64,000 bases of DNA. Source: GN02-872 sp963518665 (GTDB lineage: Bacteria > Patescibacteriota > Gracilibacteria > BD1-5 > UBA6164). The stretch is taken from contig CAUQKR010000002.1 in assembly GCA_963518665.1 (NCBI GenBank), positions 1 through 64,000 of the forward strand. Reading direction: 5' to 3'. Below the pieces are notes generated by a model. It worked only from the letters and a program-made list of their open reading frames with translations. It did no database searches and was not told where the DNA came from. Position numbers and translations under genes: made by a program. Positions 12,195 through 21,230 of the stretch are shown here, one piece after another (positions within the stretch are counted from its first letter, which is position 1; every line of letters starts with the position of its first letter).

Positions 12195-15122
12195 TTATCT
12201 TGAAAATCCTTTTGGTGGATTTGATTGAACTCTTGCATCATATTCAATAGTAAATGATGGGTTATCTAATACTTTTCCATTTTCACATTTTACTGGAACT
12301 TTTCTAGTATTATTTAAATCATAAACTCTTGATACTTCATATTTTCAAATTTTTCCACCTGGAAGTTTATTTATAATTGAACCTCAAATTGTATTTTTTG
12401 TAAATAAACTTCATTTAAATTTTAATGCTTTATTTAATTCATGGTCTTTATAAATAATTCCATTATTATCTGCACTTATAAATCAACCATCAGCATAAAT
12501 TACAGCATTTATTTCAGTAACATCTTTATTTACAAAAATATTTCATTTTCCAGAAACTTTTGTTCCTTCAGAATTAATATTTTTAGTTACATCAAAATTA
12601 TCATTTAAAACAACTATTCAATAAAGATTTTTTGAATTTGTAGCTATATCTTTTGAAATATAAATATTTCAATTTCTAACTACAAGAGTTTCAAAATCTC
12701 TAAAATAATCATTTCAAGTTACATTTACATCACCAACTACATATTTTACTCTGTTTACAACAGCTCCAGATTTTAATCATCTTACAAGATTATTTGCAAA
12801 TTTTTTAATATCTCATTTTAAATCAAGTTTTGACATATCTGTAATATTTGCAGCAGAATCTGTAGTGTTTGCTATATCTCAAGTAGCTTGCCCTCCTCAA
12901 ATAAGTTTTACTCAAAGAGTTTTTACTGTACAAGAATCAGCAGTTCTAAATTCATCTAATTTATATTTTATATCTTTTCAATTCTTATGGTAAGAAACAT
13001 CTAGTCATTTTACTGAAATACTTAATCAATTTTTAGCTTTTGAAGAATTTTGTTCTCAATCGATTCACAAAGTAATTCTAAATATATATTCTAAGCCATT
13101 TTCTCAATTAAAATTAGTAATTAGTTTAATCGGTTTTGGTTTAACAACTTCAAATAATTTGAAAACTACTCATTGTGGTAAATTAAAAAATTTTTTAAAA
13201 TCATCACTTGCTTTTCCTCAAAGGATTCAGTTAACAATACTTCCTAAAGCTCATTTATCTTTTACAATAAATTTATATAATTGTTCTCTTCCTATTTCTG
13301 GTATAGCATCCCAAGTAGTTCAGTTATCATTTGAGATTTCAATTGATTCAGCAGCTAAAGGTTTTTTGAAATTTAAATCTCAAAGATCAAGCATTATATA
13401 TCATTTTGTAACATTTCAATTTCCATTTTTACCATTTCCTGAAGCTCCAAACTCTAATCAGTTTTTGTATCTTCCTTTTCTTTCAGATAATTGATAATTA
13501 TTTGCATGTTCTGGTATTTTTACCATAACTTTTATATTTTTATAATTTTTTGGATGTAAACTTTTTACATTAAAAGCCAAAGTAGATTTTCCAAAACTTT
13601 TAGTATCTGAATATAATTTATCTGCATCTTCTCAAATAAATTTAACTTCTATTCAAGAAGTATAAGGTATTTCTGGCTCTATTTTATTTTTATATTCATC
13701 TTTTATAATTTGATTAATACTATATGAATCATTTCCATTTGCATATCAACCTCATTTTTTCTGTAAATTTCATTCTTTTTGAACTGTATTTGTTGGAATA
13801 ATATCAACCTTAACTGATGAAGTAGCTATTGATGATCAACCAGAAATATAAGAAAAAACTATCATACAGTTTTCACATAATTCTTTTGTAATATTTTCTT
13901 TAGGTTTTTTAGTATTCTTTAATTCTACACTAAAATCTTTAAAATATCACTCTCATTGATTTGGTATTATAGTAACTCTTCAAGTTCAAATTGTAAAATC
14001 ATCACTTCTTTTTATTGAAACCTCTACTGCTTCAACTTTTAATTCTTTTTTTCAAAATGTACCTATTATTTCATATCTAAGTTTTGAAAAATCTATTTTT
14101 CCATCTTTTGCATTTATAAAATATTTTCCTTTTTCTCAATATTGTCAGTTTATAGTTAAATTATCTGTATTAAATCTTGGTTGTTGTTTAGATAATAAAG
14201 TAGCATCATCAAATTTAAATTGATTTTCCTCTTTTCAATCAGATGTTTCAAGTCATTTACAAGTTATATCTACTGGGTGAAGTTTTATATTTGTTGTAGT
14301 ATAATTATGCTGAGTATAATCCCAATTATATAAATCTGTACAATATCCAGATTGAGGAGCAGGAGCTATTTTAGGATCTGAACAATATCTATCCCATAAA
14401 TTTTTACCATCTCTAGCTCTATACAAATCTACTTGATTTGAGCTTTTAGCAGTTCCAGAATAATTTCTCTCAAAAACTTTATAAATTATTTCTACATTAT
14501 TGTTTCATGAAAATCTATACTCTAAAACATCTAAATTATATTTATTTTTTATTCAATTAGTTAAATTTTTTTCATCTCAAAAAACCAATACTTTATCTAC
14601 ATTATAACTTCATAGAGTATAATAAACTCATTTTGATGTAAATCTAAATCTTATTTCATCACTATTTGAAATCTTTATATCACCTCAAAATCTTATAGTT
14701 ATTCCTTTTTTATCTAGATTTTGAACAATAATATTATTTCATTCTTTTTTTATATTTAATCAGCTTCCAATAATTTCAAAATTATAAATTTTTCTTCTTA
14801 ATTCTTTCCACTCTCAGAATTGCTTATTTTGACAAGAATCTAATTTAAATTTACTGCATCCAGGAATAGATAAATTTAAATTTTTTCAAACAGTAGTATG
14901 TTTAATGTCTCATATTTCAATAACACCAGGTTTTTCAATATAATATTCTCTTTCATATCTATGATGACCTCATAAATTAAATTTTGCATCTAAAAGACAA
15001 GTATCAGAATTATATTCCCATTCAAAAACATTTGTTTGATCTACATTTGCTTTTACTATTCAAGTTAATCAAATACCAAATAATAATAAACTAACAACTA
15101 AAATTTTTTTTATTTTTTTCAT
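12195..15122 (-). CDS. Large secreted surface protein, cassette 2
   Basis: Predicted 975 residues with a signal peptide (MKKIKKILVVSLLLFGIGLTG...KA). The middle part holds many Asn/Lys-rich beta-strand stretches and several Cys pairs (for example SIPGCSKFKLDSC near residue 90). The C-terminal 270 residues match the cassette 1 protein throughout, whereas the N-terminal parts have diverged strongly, suggesting that the C-terminus is the conserved anchoring or assembly module and the N-terminus the variable exposed part. It lies 24 nt after its partner lipoprotein gene. No named family is recognised. Confidence 0.8.
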
Positions 15123-15146
15123 TTCTTTATATTAACAAAATAATTT

Positions 15147-16253
15147 TTATTTTTCATAAATAAATTCATAATTTCATTTTTCATCTAAAATCTTCATTTT
15201 AGATTCTTTCCAAACTCAATTATCTGTTAAAACCCAAAATGGAGGAATTCCATATTTATCAAGTTCTGTTTTTCATAAATAAACATTTTTTGGAACATTT
15301 TTTAAATCCATATTAATTGCCTTATGTTGATTTTGAATAATTCAACTTCAAGTAAATCATCATTTTAAATCAAGTTCTTCTCCTTTTTCATTATAAGCTT
15401 TTATATAAGGCATTCCAAAAGTTACCATAGAAGTCCCTGTTAGAGAACCTTTTTCATCAAATACATCTAAATTAAAAGCATTTGCATCATTATTTGTTTC
15501 ATCTAAATCAAAAAAATATAATTTTACTTTTCAGTTATACTCTTTCCCATCTTTTGTTAAATAATTATTACCATTTGTTTTAAAAGTAAAATTTTCCGTT
15601 TTTTCATAAACTCTTTGAATTGAGTTTTGTTCTTTTTCTAAATCAGCTTTTACTAATTTTGGTAAAAAACTAATTTCATCTCAAGTATTTTTTAAATTTG
15701 CTTTAAAATGGAAATCTAAATAACCTTCTTTTGAATATTTTAATCTATGCGCAAAATTTGGTTCTAAAGAAATTCTTGAAGAATTTTTAACTTCTTTTCC
15801 TCAATCAATTGTTAATTTTACATTTTCTAAATATTTTCAATCTTGATCAACTGGGGAAAAAGATGCAACAACTAAATTTTTATTCTCACAAAATTTTGGA
15901 TCATTTTCTTTTTCACATAACTCCTTTCTATTTTTTAAAGCATTTTCATAATCTCAAACAAAAGATTCTAAATAAGTTGCTTTTTGTTTATTTTCGATTT
16001 TTTTATCATTTTTTAGAGTTTCTATTTTTTCATAAAGATTTTGACTTCCTGTTTTTGTGTACATTTCATTTGAAATATCAAACATAGAAATAAATCTAAA
16101 ATCTTTGGGTTCTTCTTCTTCTTTTTCTACAATTTGTTCTTGATTTATTCAAGTTTGTGTTGTAGAACTAGCAGTTTCCGGTTTAACTTCCTCTTTTTGT
16201 CAGCATGAAGTTAAAAAAGTAATCATTAAAAGCACTAAAAAATATTTTTTCAT
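15147..16253 (-). CDS. Lipoprotein, cassette 2
   Basis: Predicted 368 residues, the same length as its paralogue at 10939-12045. The lipobox is LTSC with Cys17, followed by a Glu/Thr-rich linker to about residue 50. Later beta-rich segments include YFFDLDETN near residue 235 and a terminal PFWVLTDNG...W stretch with aromatic residues. The probable fold is Ig-like or carboxypeptidase-regulatory-like, which is uncertain. It is the first gene of cassette 2, with the conserved motif (16289-16337) just upstream. The pair was presumably produced by duplication of the whole two-gene unit. Confidence 0.8.
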
Positions 16254-16288
16254 ATATTTTTATTATTAAATAATTAAAATACTCATTG

Positions 16289-16337
16289 TTATATTAAACC
16301 ATTTTTATAAATATTTTTCAAGAAAAACAGCTTGACA
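16289..16337 (-). promoter_or_regulatory. Conserved cassette promoter motif, copy 2
   Basis: Minus strand: TGTCAAGCTGTTTTTCTTG (16337-16319), 20 nt, TTTAATATAA (16298-16289). It matches copy 1 in sequence and spacing although the 20-nt spacer itself differs. TTGAAA and TTTAAT at 17-nt spacing fit -35 and -10 boxes. Confidence 0.7.
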
Positions 16338-16350
16338 GACTCTGTAATTT

Positions 16351-16378
16351 ATTTTTAATACTTTATTTTTAATACTTT
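16351..16378. repeat. Tandem 14-bp repeat
   Basis: ATTTTTAATACTTT occurs twice head to tail, upstream of the cassette 2 motif and between the divergent cassette and mltG. Confidence 0.7.
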
Positions 16379-16460
16379 ATTTTATTTAAAAAGCTCTACA
16401 AAAAGATTTTTTTTAGAAAAATTATTATTTTTATTATTTTTTGCATAATTTTAAAAAATT

Positions 16461-16531
16461 TTTATAATATGAAATATTATTTTTATAATATGAAATATTA
16501 TTTTTATAATATGAAATATTATTTTTATAAT
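16461..16531 (+). repeat. Three perfect 21-bp tandem repeats before mltG
   Basis: Three identical 21-bp units begin at 16461, 16482 and 16503, followed by an 8-base partial copy. Each unit contains TATAAT and a perfect inverted repeat (ATAATAT-GAA-ATATTAT), plus an ATG (16469, 16490, 16511). Because 21 = 7 codons, all three ATGs are in frame with mltG and would add the heptapeptide MKYYFYN up to three times. They may be promoter elements, alternative starts, or both. Confidence 0.85.
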
Positions 16532-16540
16532 AAAATTTTT

Positions 16541-17596
16541 ATGAGTTTTGAAAGAAATAATTTACAAAATAAAAAAAGAAAATGAACTCCTTTGGTTGCA
16601 ATTTTTCTTATAATTCTATTTTTTACTATTATCCCAATAAAAATAAGATACAATAATTTTGTAGAAAATCCTGAAATTCCAGAAAATATACAAATCACAA
16701 TAAAAAAATGAGATTCCTTAAATAATCTTTGAGAAAAAATAAAAGAACTTGATAACAGTTTTTATAGAATTTATTTATCAAATAATACTCCAGATTTAGT
16801 TTTAAAAGAATGAATTTACGAAATCAAAAAAGGTTCAAGTATAAAAGAAATTTTTGAAAGTCTAAAAAAACCGATAAACACAAGCAGCAATTTTACTATT
16901 CTTGAAGGTCGGAATATCTATGAAATAGATAAAGTTTTAACACAAAAATGACTTATTTCAAAATGAGAATATATTTCTTACGTAACTGACAAAACAAAAA
17001 TTGATTCTTGGAAAAAATATTTTGAGTTTTTAAATATAGATAATCTAGAAAGTTTAGAATGATATTTATATCCAGATACTTACAGAATAGATACTAAAAA
17101 TTTTAAAATAAATAATTTAGTTCAAAAACAACTTGAAGAGTTTGAAAATCAAGTTTACAACAAAATTTTTAAATGAAAATACAATAATGAAACAATTTAC
17201 GATGTAATAAATTTGGCTTCAATTGTAGAAAAAGAAGAATCTCTTATAAAAGAAAATCAAGCAACTGTAGCTTGAATCCTAAAAAAAAGATTAAATGCAA
17301 ATTGGCAAATTTGAGCTGATGCAACAGTTTGTTATGCTTATCAAATTCCAACTAGTGAATGTACTCAAAAAGTCGTAAACAAATATGTTTATGAAAAAAA
17401 TGAATACAACACAAGAACAAAAACTTGACTTCCTAAAACTCCTATTGCAAATCCAAGTTATACAACTATTTATAATACTTTAAATGACAATAAAACTGAG
17501 TATTGGTATTATTTACATAATTTGACAACTGGAAAAATTTATTATGCAAAAACAAACCAAGAGCACGAGTACAATAAAGCAAATTTTATGAGATAA
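16541..17596 (+). CDS. mltG: Endolytic murein transglycosylase, MltG/YceG family
   Basis: MltG cuts nascent peptidoglycan glycan strands at the outer face of the membrane. The 351-residue protein has one N-terminal membrane segment (about residues 16-34) and the family's catalytic segment ASIVEKE (catalytic Glu near 231), then ADATVCYA and the LPKTPIANPS block. I chose ATG 16541 because the usual short cytoplasmic tail begins there, but three in-frame ATGs within the 21-bp repeats upstream are possible. It is a single-gene unit ending in a strong terminator. Confidence 0.93.
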
Positions 17597-17628
17597 AAAA
17601 ATAGAAAAAAATTTTTTCTATTTTTTTA
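17595..17628 (+). terminator. Terminator after mltG
   Basis: The stem AAATAGAAAAAAA/TTTTTTTCTATTT begins at the stop codon and is followed by a T-run. Confidence 0.85.
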
Positions 17629-17692
17629 TTTTTTGCAAATTTTTAATTTTTTTATATAATTTAAAAAAATATTTTATAAAAATTTTAAAATT

Positions 17693-18871
17693 ATGTTTGA
17701 ATTTAAACTAGAAAATAAAGATTGAGATGCTAGAGCTTGAGAATTTTTTACAGAACACTGAAGTTTTAAAACTCCTATTTTTATGCCAGTTGGGACAAAA
17801 GCAACTGTAAAATGAATTCCAAAAGAATGGCTTGATGAAATGTGAGCTGAAATTATTTTAAACAATACTTACCATCTTTACCTAAGACCTGGTGACAAAA
17901 TCGTAAAAGAATTTTGATGAGTTCATAAATTTCAAAATTATAATAAACCTATTTTAACAGATTCTGGTTGATTTCAAGTTTTTTCACTTTGACAAACTGG
18001 AGATTCTGGATTTAAAAATTCTGAAAGTTTAGTAAAAATAACTGAAGATTGAGTTCACTTTAGAAGTTTTCTAGACTGAAGTAAACATTATTTCAATGCT
18101 GAAACAGTTATGGATATAGAAAGCAATCTCTGAGCTGATATAATCATGGCTTTTGATGAATGTGCTCCAGGAAAATCTGACTGGACTTATGCAAAATCTG
18201 CAATGGAAAGAACTCACAGATGGGCTCTAAGATGTGTAAAAAGATGGAAGGAAAATAACGAAAAAAGAAAACAAAATTGAGAATATTTACAAGCTTTGTT
18301 CCCTATTGTTCAAGGTGTAATTTATGATGATTTAAGAACCGAAAGTGCAAAATTTATATGAAGTTTAGATACTCCAGGATTTGGAATTTGAGGACTTTCT
18401 GTTTGAGAGCCCAAAAAAGATATGTACAGAACTATAGATACTATAAAAAATATTTTACCTCAAAATAAACCTAGATATTTGATGTGAGTTTGAACTCCAG
18501 AAGATTTAGTTGAGTGAATTTATAGATGAGTTGATATGTTTGATTGTGTTTTACCAACCAGACTTTGAAGACATGGAACTTGTTTTTCTTATAAATGAAA
18601 TATAAAAATAAAAAATAAAAAATACGAACTAGATAAATGACCAATCGATGAAATGTGTGATTGCAAAGTTTGTAAAAATTATTCAAAATGATATTTGAGA
18701 CACTTAATAAATGAAAATGAAATGTATGGAATGGAACTCCTTTCTTATCACAACTTGTATTTTTTGATAAATCTAGCAAAACAAGCAAGAAAAGCAATTC
18801 TAGAAAATAAATATGAAGAATTTAGAGAAAATTTTTGGAAAAATTATCCAAAAGAAGTTTTAGAAAAATAA
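17693..18871 (+). CDS. tgt: tRNA-guanine transglycosylase
   Basis: Tgt exchanges guanine-34 for a queuine precursor in tRNAs with GUN anticodons. The 392-residue protein is full length. Visible motifs are DSGGFQVFSL with catalytic Asp near residue 89, IVQG, GIGGLSVGE, the nucleophile region DCVLPTR near 284, LGRHGT, and a zinc site CDCKVC followed by His. Most of the glycines in these motifs are TGA codons, making this one of the best single proofs of the recoding. No other queuosine gene is in the window, so the base may be salvaged. It has its own terminator. Confidence 0.97.
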
Positions 18872-18899
18872 AAAGCACTTTTTAAAAAGTGCTTTTTTC
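18870..18899 (+). terminator. Terminator after tgt
   Basis: The stem AAAAAGCACTTTTT/AAAAAGTGCTTTTT starts inside the stop codon. The same stem core occurs again at 19409-19436. Confidence 0.85.
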
Positions 18900-18902
18900 A
18901 TC

Positions 18903-19348
18903 TTAATTTTTCAAAAAATCATAAGCTTTATAATTTAGTTTTTCAGCTTTTTTATAAAATTTTTCTAGAGTTTCAAAATCTTCTTCTTTTAGAGAATTTT
19001 CTTCAAAAAGATAAAAATATTTTTCATCAAAATAAAAAGGTTCTTTTTTTAAAATTTCCAAAAATTTTTTGTATCAAGATAAATTTAAATTTTTTAATAA
19101 AAAAATTTCTCTAAATCTTTTGTGATTTTTATTTCCAAAACTTCTTCAAAATAATTTCAATTTTTTAAATAATTTTCATAATTTTCTTTATAGAATTTTA
19201 GAAGTTCAGGAGAATTATTTTTACAATAAAATTTTAAATATTCTTCCAAAGTCATTTTTTGAAGTCAAGTTTCTTTTTTCAAAAAAATCATCTTTTTCCA
19301 AATTCTCAAAACTGAAATCAAAAAATCTTTTACAAGTTCTCTATTCAT
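18903..19348 (-). pseudogene. Unknown protein, interrupted by a one-base frameshift
   Basis: Reading from ATG 19348, the frame gives a plausible Lys/Glu/Tyr-rich protein but stops at 19094 after 84 residues. From about 19166 downwards another frame continues with equally coding-like sequence (RFREIFLLKN..., ...AYDFLKN) to a TAA at 18903. Adding one A to the A6 run (T6 on plus, 19161-19166) joins both parts into a single protein of about 148 residues. It is either an assembly error, a recent inactivation, or a gene rescued by slippage. The family is not recognised. Confidence 0.5.
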
Positions 19349-19404
19349 AATTTTTTTATAAAAAATATTTTTATAATTATATCCAATACTAAAATTTTTC
19401 AAAA

Positions 19405-19437
19405 AATAAAAAGCACTTTTTTAAAGTGCTTTTTTAT
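19405..19437 (-). terminator. Terminator after the 104-residue gene
   Basis: The hairpin AAAAAGCACTTT/AAAGTGCTTTTT lies 10 nt past the stop at 19447 with T-runs on both sides. The stem core is the same as in the tgt terminator. Confidence 0.8.
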
Positions 19438-19446
19438 AAGAAGAAT

Positions 19447-19761
19447 TTATTTCAAGACAAGAGAATATATTTTTGTCTGTAAGAAATAAACTAAATCAAA
19501 AATCTCTTTTTGGATAACTTGCTCTTTTGCAAGAGTTTTTTCCAAATCTTCTTGAGAAATAACAGATGAAGCTACAAAATCTCGAAAAGCATTATTTATA
19601 CTTTTATTATAAAGCCCCGTAAGTTCTTCCATCAAAGCATAATAACTATTTTTGATCTTAATCCGATCTTTATCTTGACTTATATCAGAAAGAAGCTCTT
19701 TTACTTCTTTAATAATATCATTTGAGATAAATTTTAGATTTAAATCTTCTAGAATACTCAT
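19447..19761 (-). CDS. Unknown 104-residue helical protein
   Basis: The predicted protein is soluble, rich in Leu, Glu, Lys and Asp, and probably all helical. It has no signal peptide or membrane segment. The start at 19761 is supported by a good Shine-Dalgarno sequence (AAAGGAG, 8 nt before ATG), uncommon in this window. It is a single-gene unit, divergent from malic enzyme. I recognise no family. Confidence 0.7.
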   Translation of the reverse strand: MSILEDLNLKFISNDIIKEVKELLSDISQDKDRIKIKNSYYALMEELTGLYNKSINNAFRDFVASSVISQEDLEKTLAKEQVIQKEIFDLVYFLQTKIYSLVLK

Positions 19762-19858
19762 TTAAAAATCTCCTTTACTTTTAGGTTTTATAATTATAAA
19801 AGTTTAAATAAAATTGTCAAATTTATTTAAGAAAATATTAAGAATAATTTAAAAAAAT

Positions 19859-19886
19859 TTGATTTTCATAAAAAAAATACTATACT
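19859..19886 (+). promoter_or_regulatory. Promoter of malic enzyme gene
   Basis: TTGATT (19859-19864), a 16-nt spacer and TATACT (19881-19886) lie 30 nt before the ATG. Confidence 0.6.
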
Positions 19887-19915
19887 TAATATAGTTTATT
19901 TTTAACAAAAAAAAT

Positions 19916-21049
19916 ATGGATTATTTTAAAGAAAGCTTGAAGCTTCATGAAAAACTTCAAGGAAAAATTAATTTTGTTTCAAAAGCTGATTTAAACAATA
20001 GATATGACCTAAGTTTAGCTTATTCTCCATGAGTTGCTGAACCTTGTAAAGAAATTGCTAAAGATCCAGAACTTGCTTATAAATATACAATAAAAGCAAA
20101 TACTGTAGCAGTTATTTCTGACTGAAGTGCTGTTTTAGGTCTTTGAAATATTTGAGGTTTAGCTGGACTTCCAGTTATGGAATGAAAATGTGCTTTATTT
20201 AAAAGATTTGCTTGAGTAAATGCATTTCCAATTGTTTTAGATACTCAAGATACTGAGGAAATTATTTCTACTATAAAAAATATTTCTCCAACAATTGGTT
20301 GAATAAATCTAGAAGATATCAGTTCTCCAAGATGTTTTGAAATAGAAGAAAGACTTAAAAATGAATTAAATATTCCAGTTTTTCACGATGATCAACACTG
20401 AACTGCAATAGTTTGTTTAGCTGGTTTAATAAACTGATTAAAAATAACTTGAAAGAAAAAAGATGAAATAAAAGTTGTAATAAACTGAGTTTGAGCAGCT
20501 TGAATAGCAATTGCAAAATTATTTATAAAATACGGAATAACTGATATAATTGCAGTTGATTCAAAATGAATTATTTATAAATGAAGAGAAAATCTAAATG
20601 TAGAAAAAGAAATAATAGCTGAAATAACAAATAAAAATTTAGAAAAAGGAACTCTAGCTGATGCAGTAAAATGAAGAGATGTTTTTGTTTGAGTTTCTGC
20701 TTCTTGAGTTTTAACTCAAGAAATGGTAAAAGCTATGACAAATGATCCTATGATTTTTGCAATGGCTAACCCAATTCCAGAAATTATGCCTGATGAAGCA
20801 AAAGCTGCTTGAGCAAAAATAATCGCGACTTGAAGAAGTGATTTTCCAAATCAATTAAATAATGTTTTGGTTTTCCCAGGAATTTTTAAATGAGCTTTAC
20901 AAAATAGAGTTACAAAAATAACTGATGATATGAAAATAAAAGCTGCTGAAGCTTTGGCTTCTTTTGTAAAAGAACCAACTCCAGAAAAAATTATTCCTTC
21001 TCCTTTTGAAGAATGAATTGCTGATACAATAGCAAATGTTGTAAGATAA
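19916..21049 (+). CDS. Malic enzyme (oxaloacetate-decarboxylating malate dehydrogenase)
   Basis: The enzyme converts malate to pyruvate and CO2 with NAD(P)+. At 377 residues it is the short bacterial form without the C-terminal phosphotransacetylase-like domain. Recognisable parts are YSPGVAEPC near residue 36, GLPVMEGKC near 83, the malate-binding ISSPRCFEIE, FHDDQHGTA, the dinucleotide-binding GVGAAG region and the MANPIPEI block. It is transcribed alone from its own promoter and ends in a strong terminator. In a small-genome organism it would supply reducing power or pyruvate; which cofactor it uses cannot be read from sequence by eye. Confidence 0.93.
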
Positions 21050-21053
21050 AAGA

Positions 21054-21084
21054 AAAATCCACTGAAAAATCAGTGGATTTTTTA
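21054..21084 (+). terminator. Terminator after malic enzyme gene
   Basis: The stem AAAAATCCACTGA/TCAGTGGATTTTT, only 5 nt after the stop, is followed by T's. Confidence 0.9.
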
Positions 21085-21098
21085 AAAAATTTTAAAAT

Positions 21099-21197
21099 CT
21101 AATGATTAAAATATTTATCAAAAGATTCCAAAAATTCAAAATAATATTTTTCAAAACGTGATTCAAACTTTAAAAGAGTTTTATAATTTAAATAGAC
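21099..21197 (-). pseudogene. Possible gene remnant
   Basis: A 32-codon open stretch ends in TAG at 21099 and reads like the C-terminus of a protein (FESRFEKYYFEFLESF). It has no start codon and follows a TAA directly. It lies in the 180-nt gap between malic enzyme and the large membrane protein. It may be a leftover of a lost gene or chance. Confidence 0.25.
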
Positions 21198-21230
21198 TTA
21201 TATTATAAATACTTTTTTAAAAAATCAACT

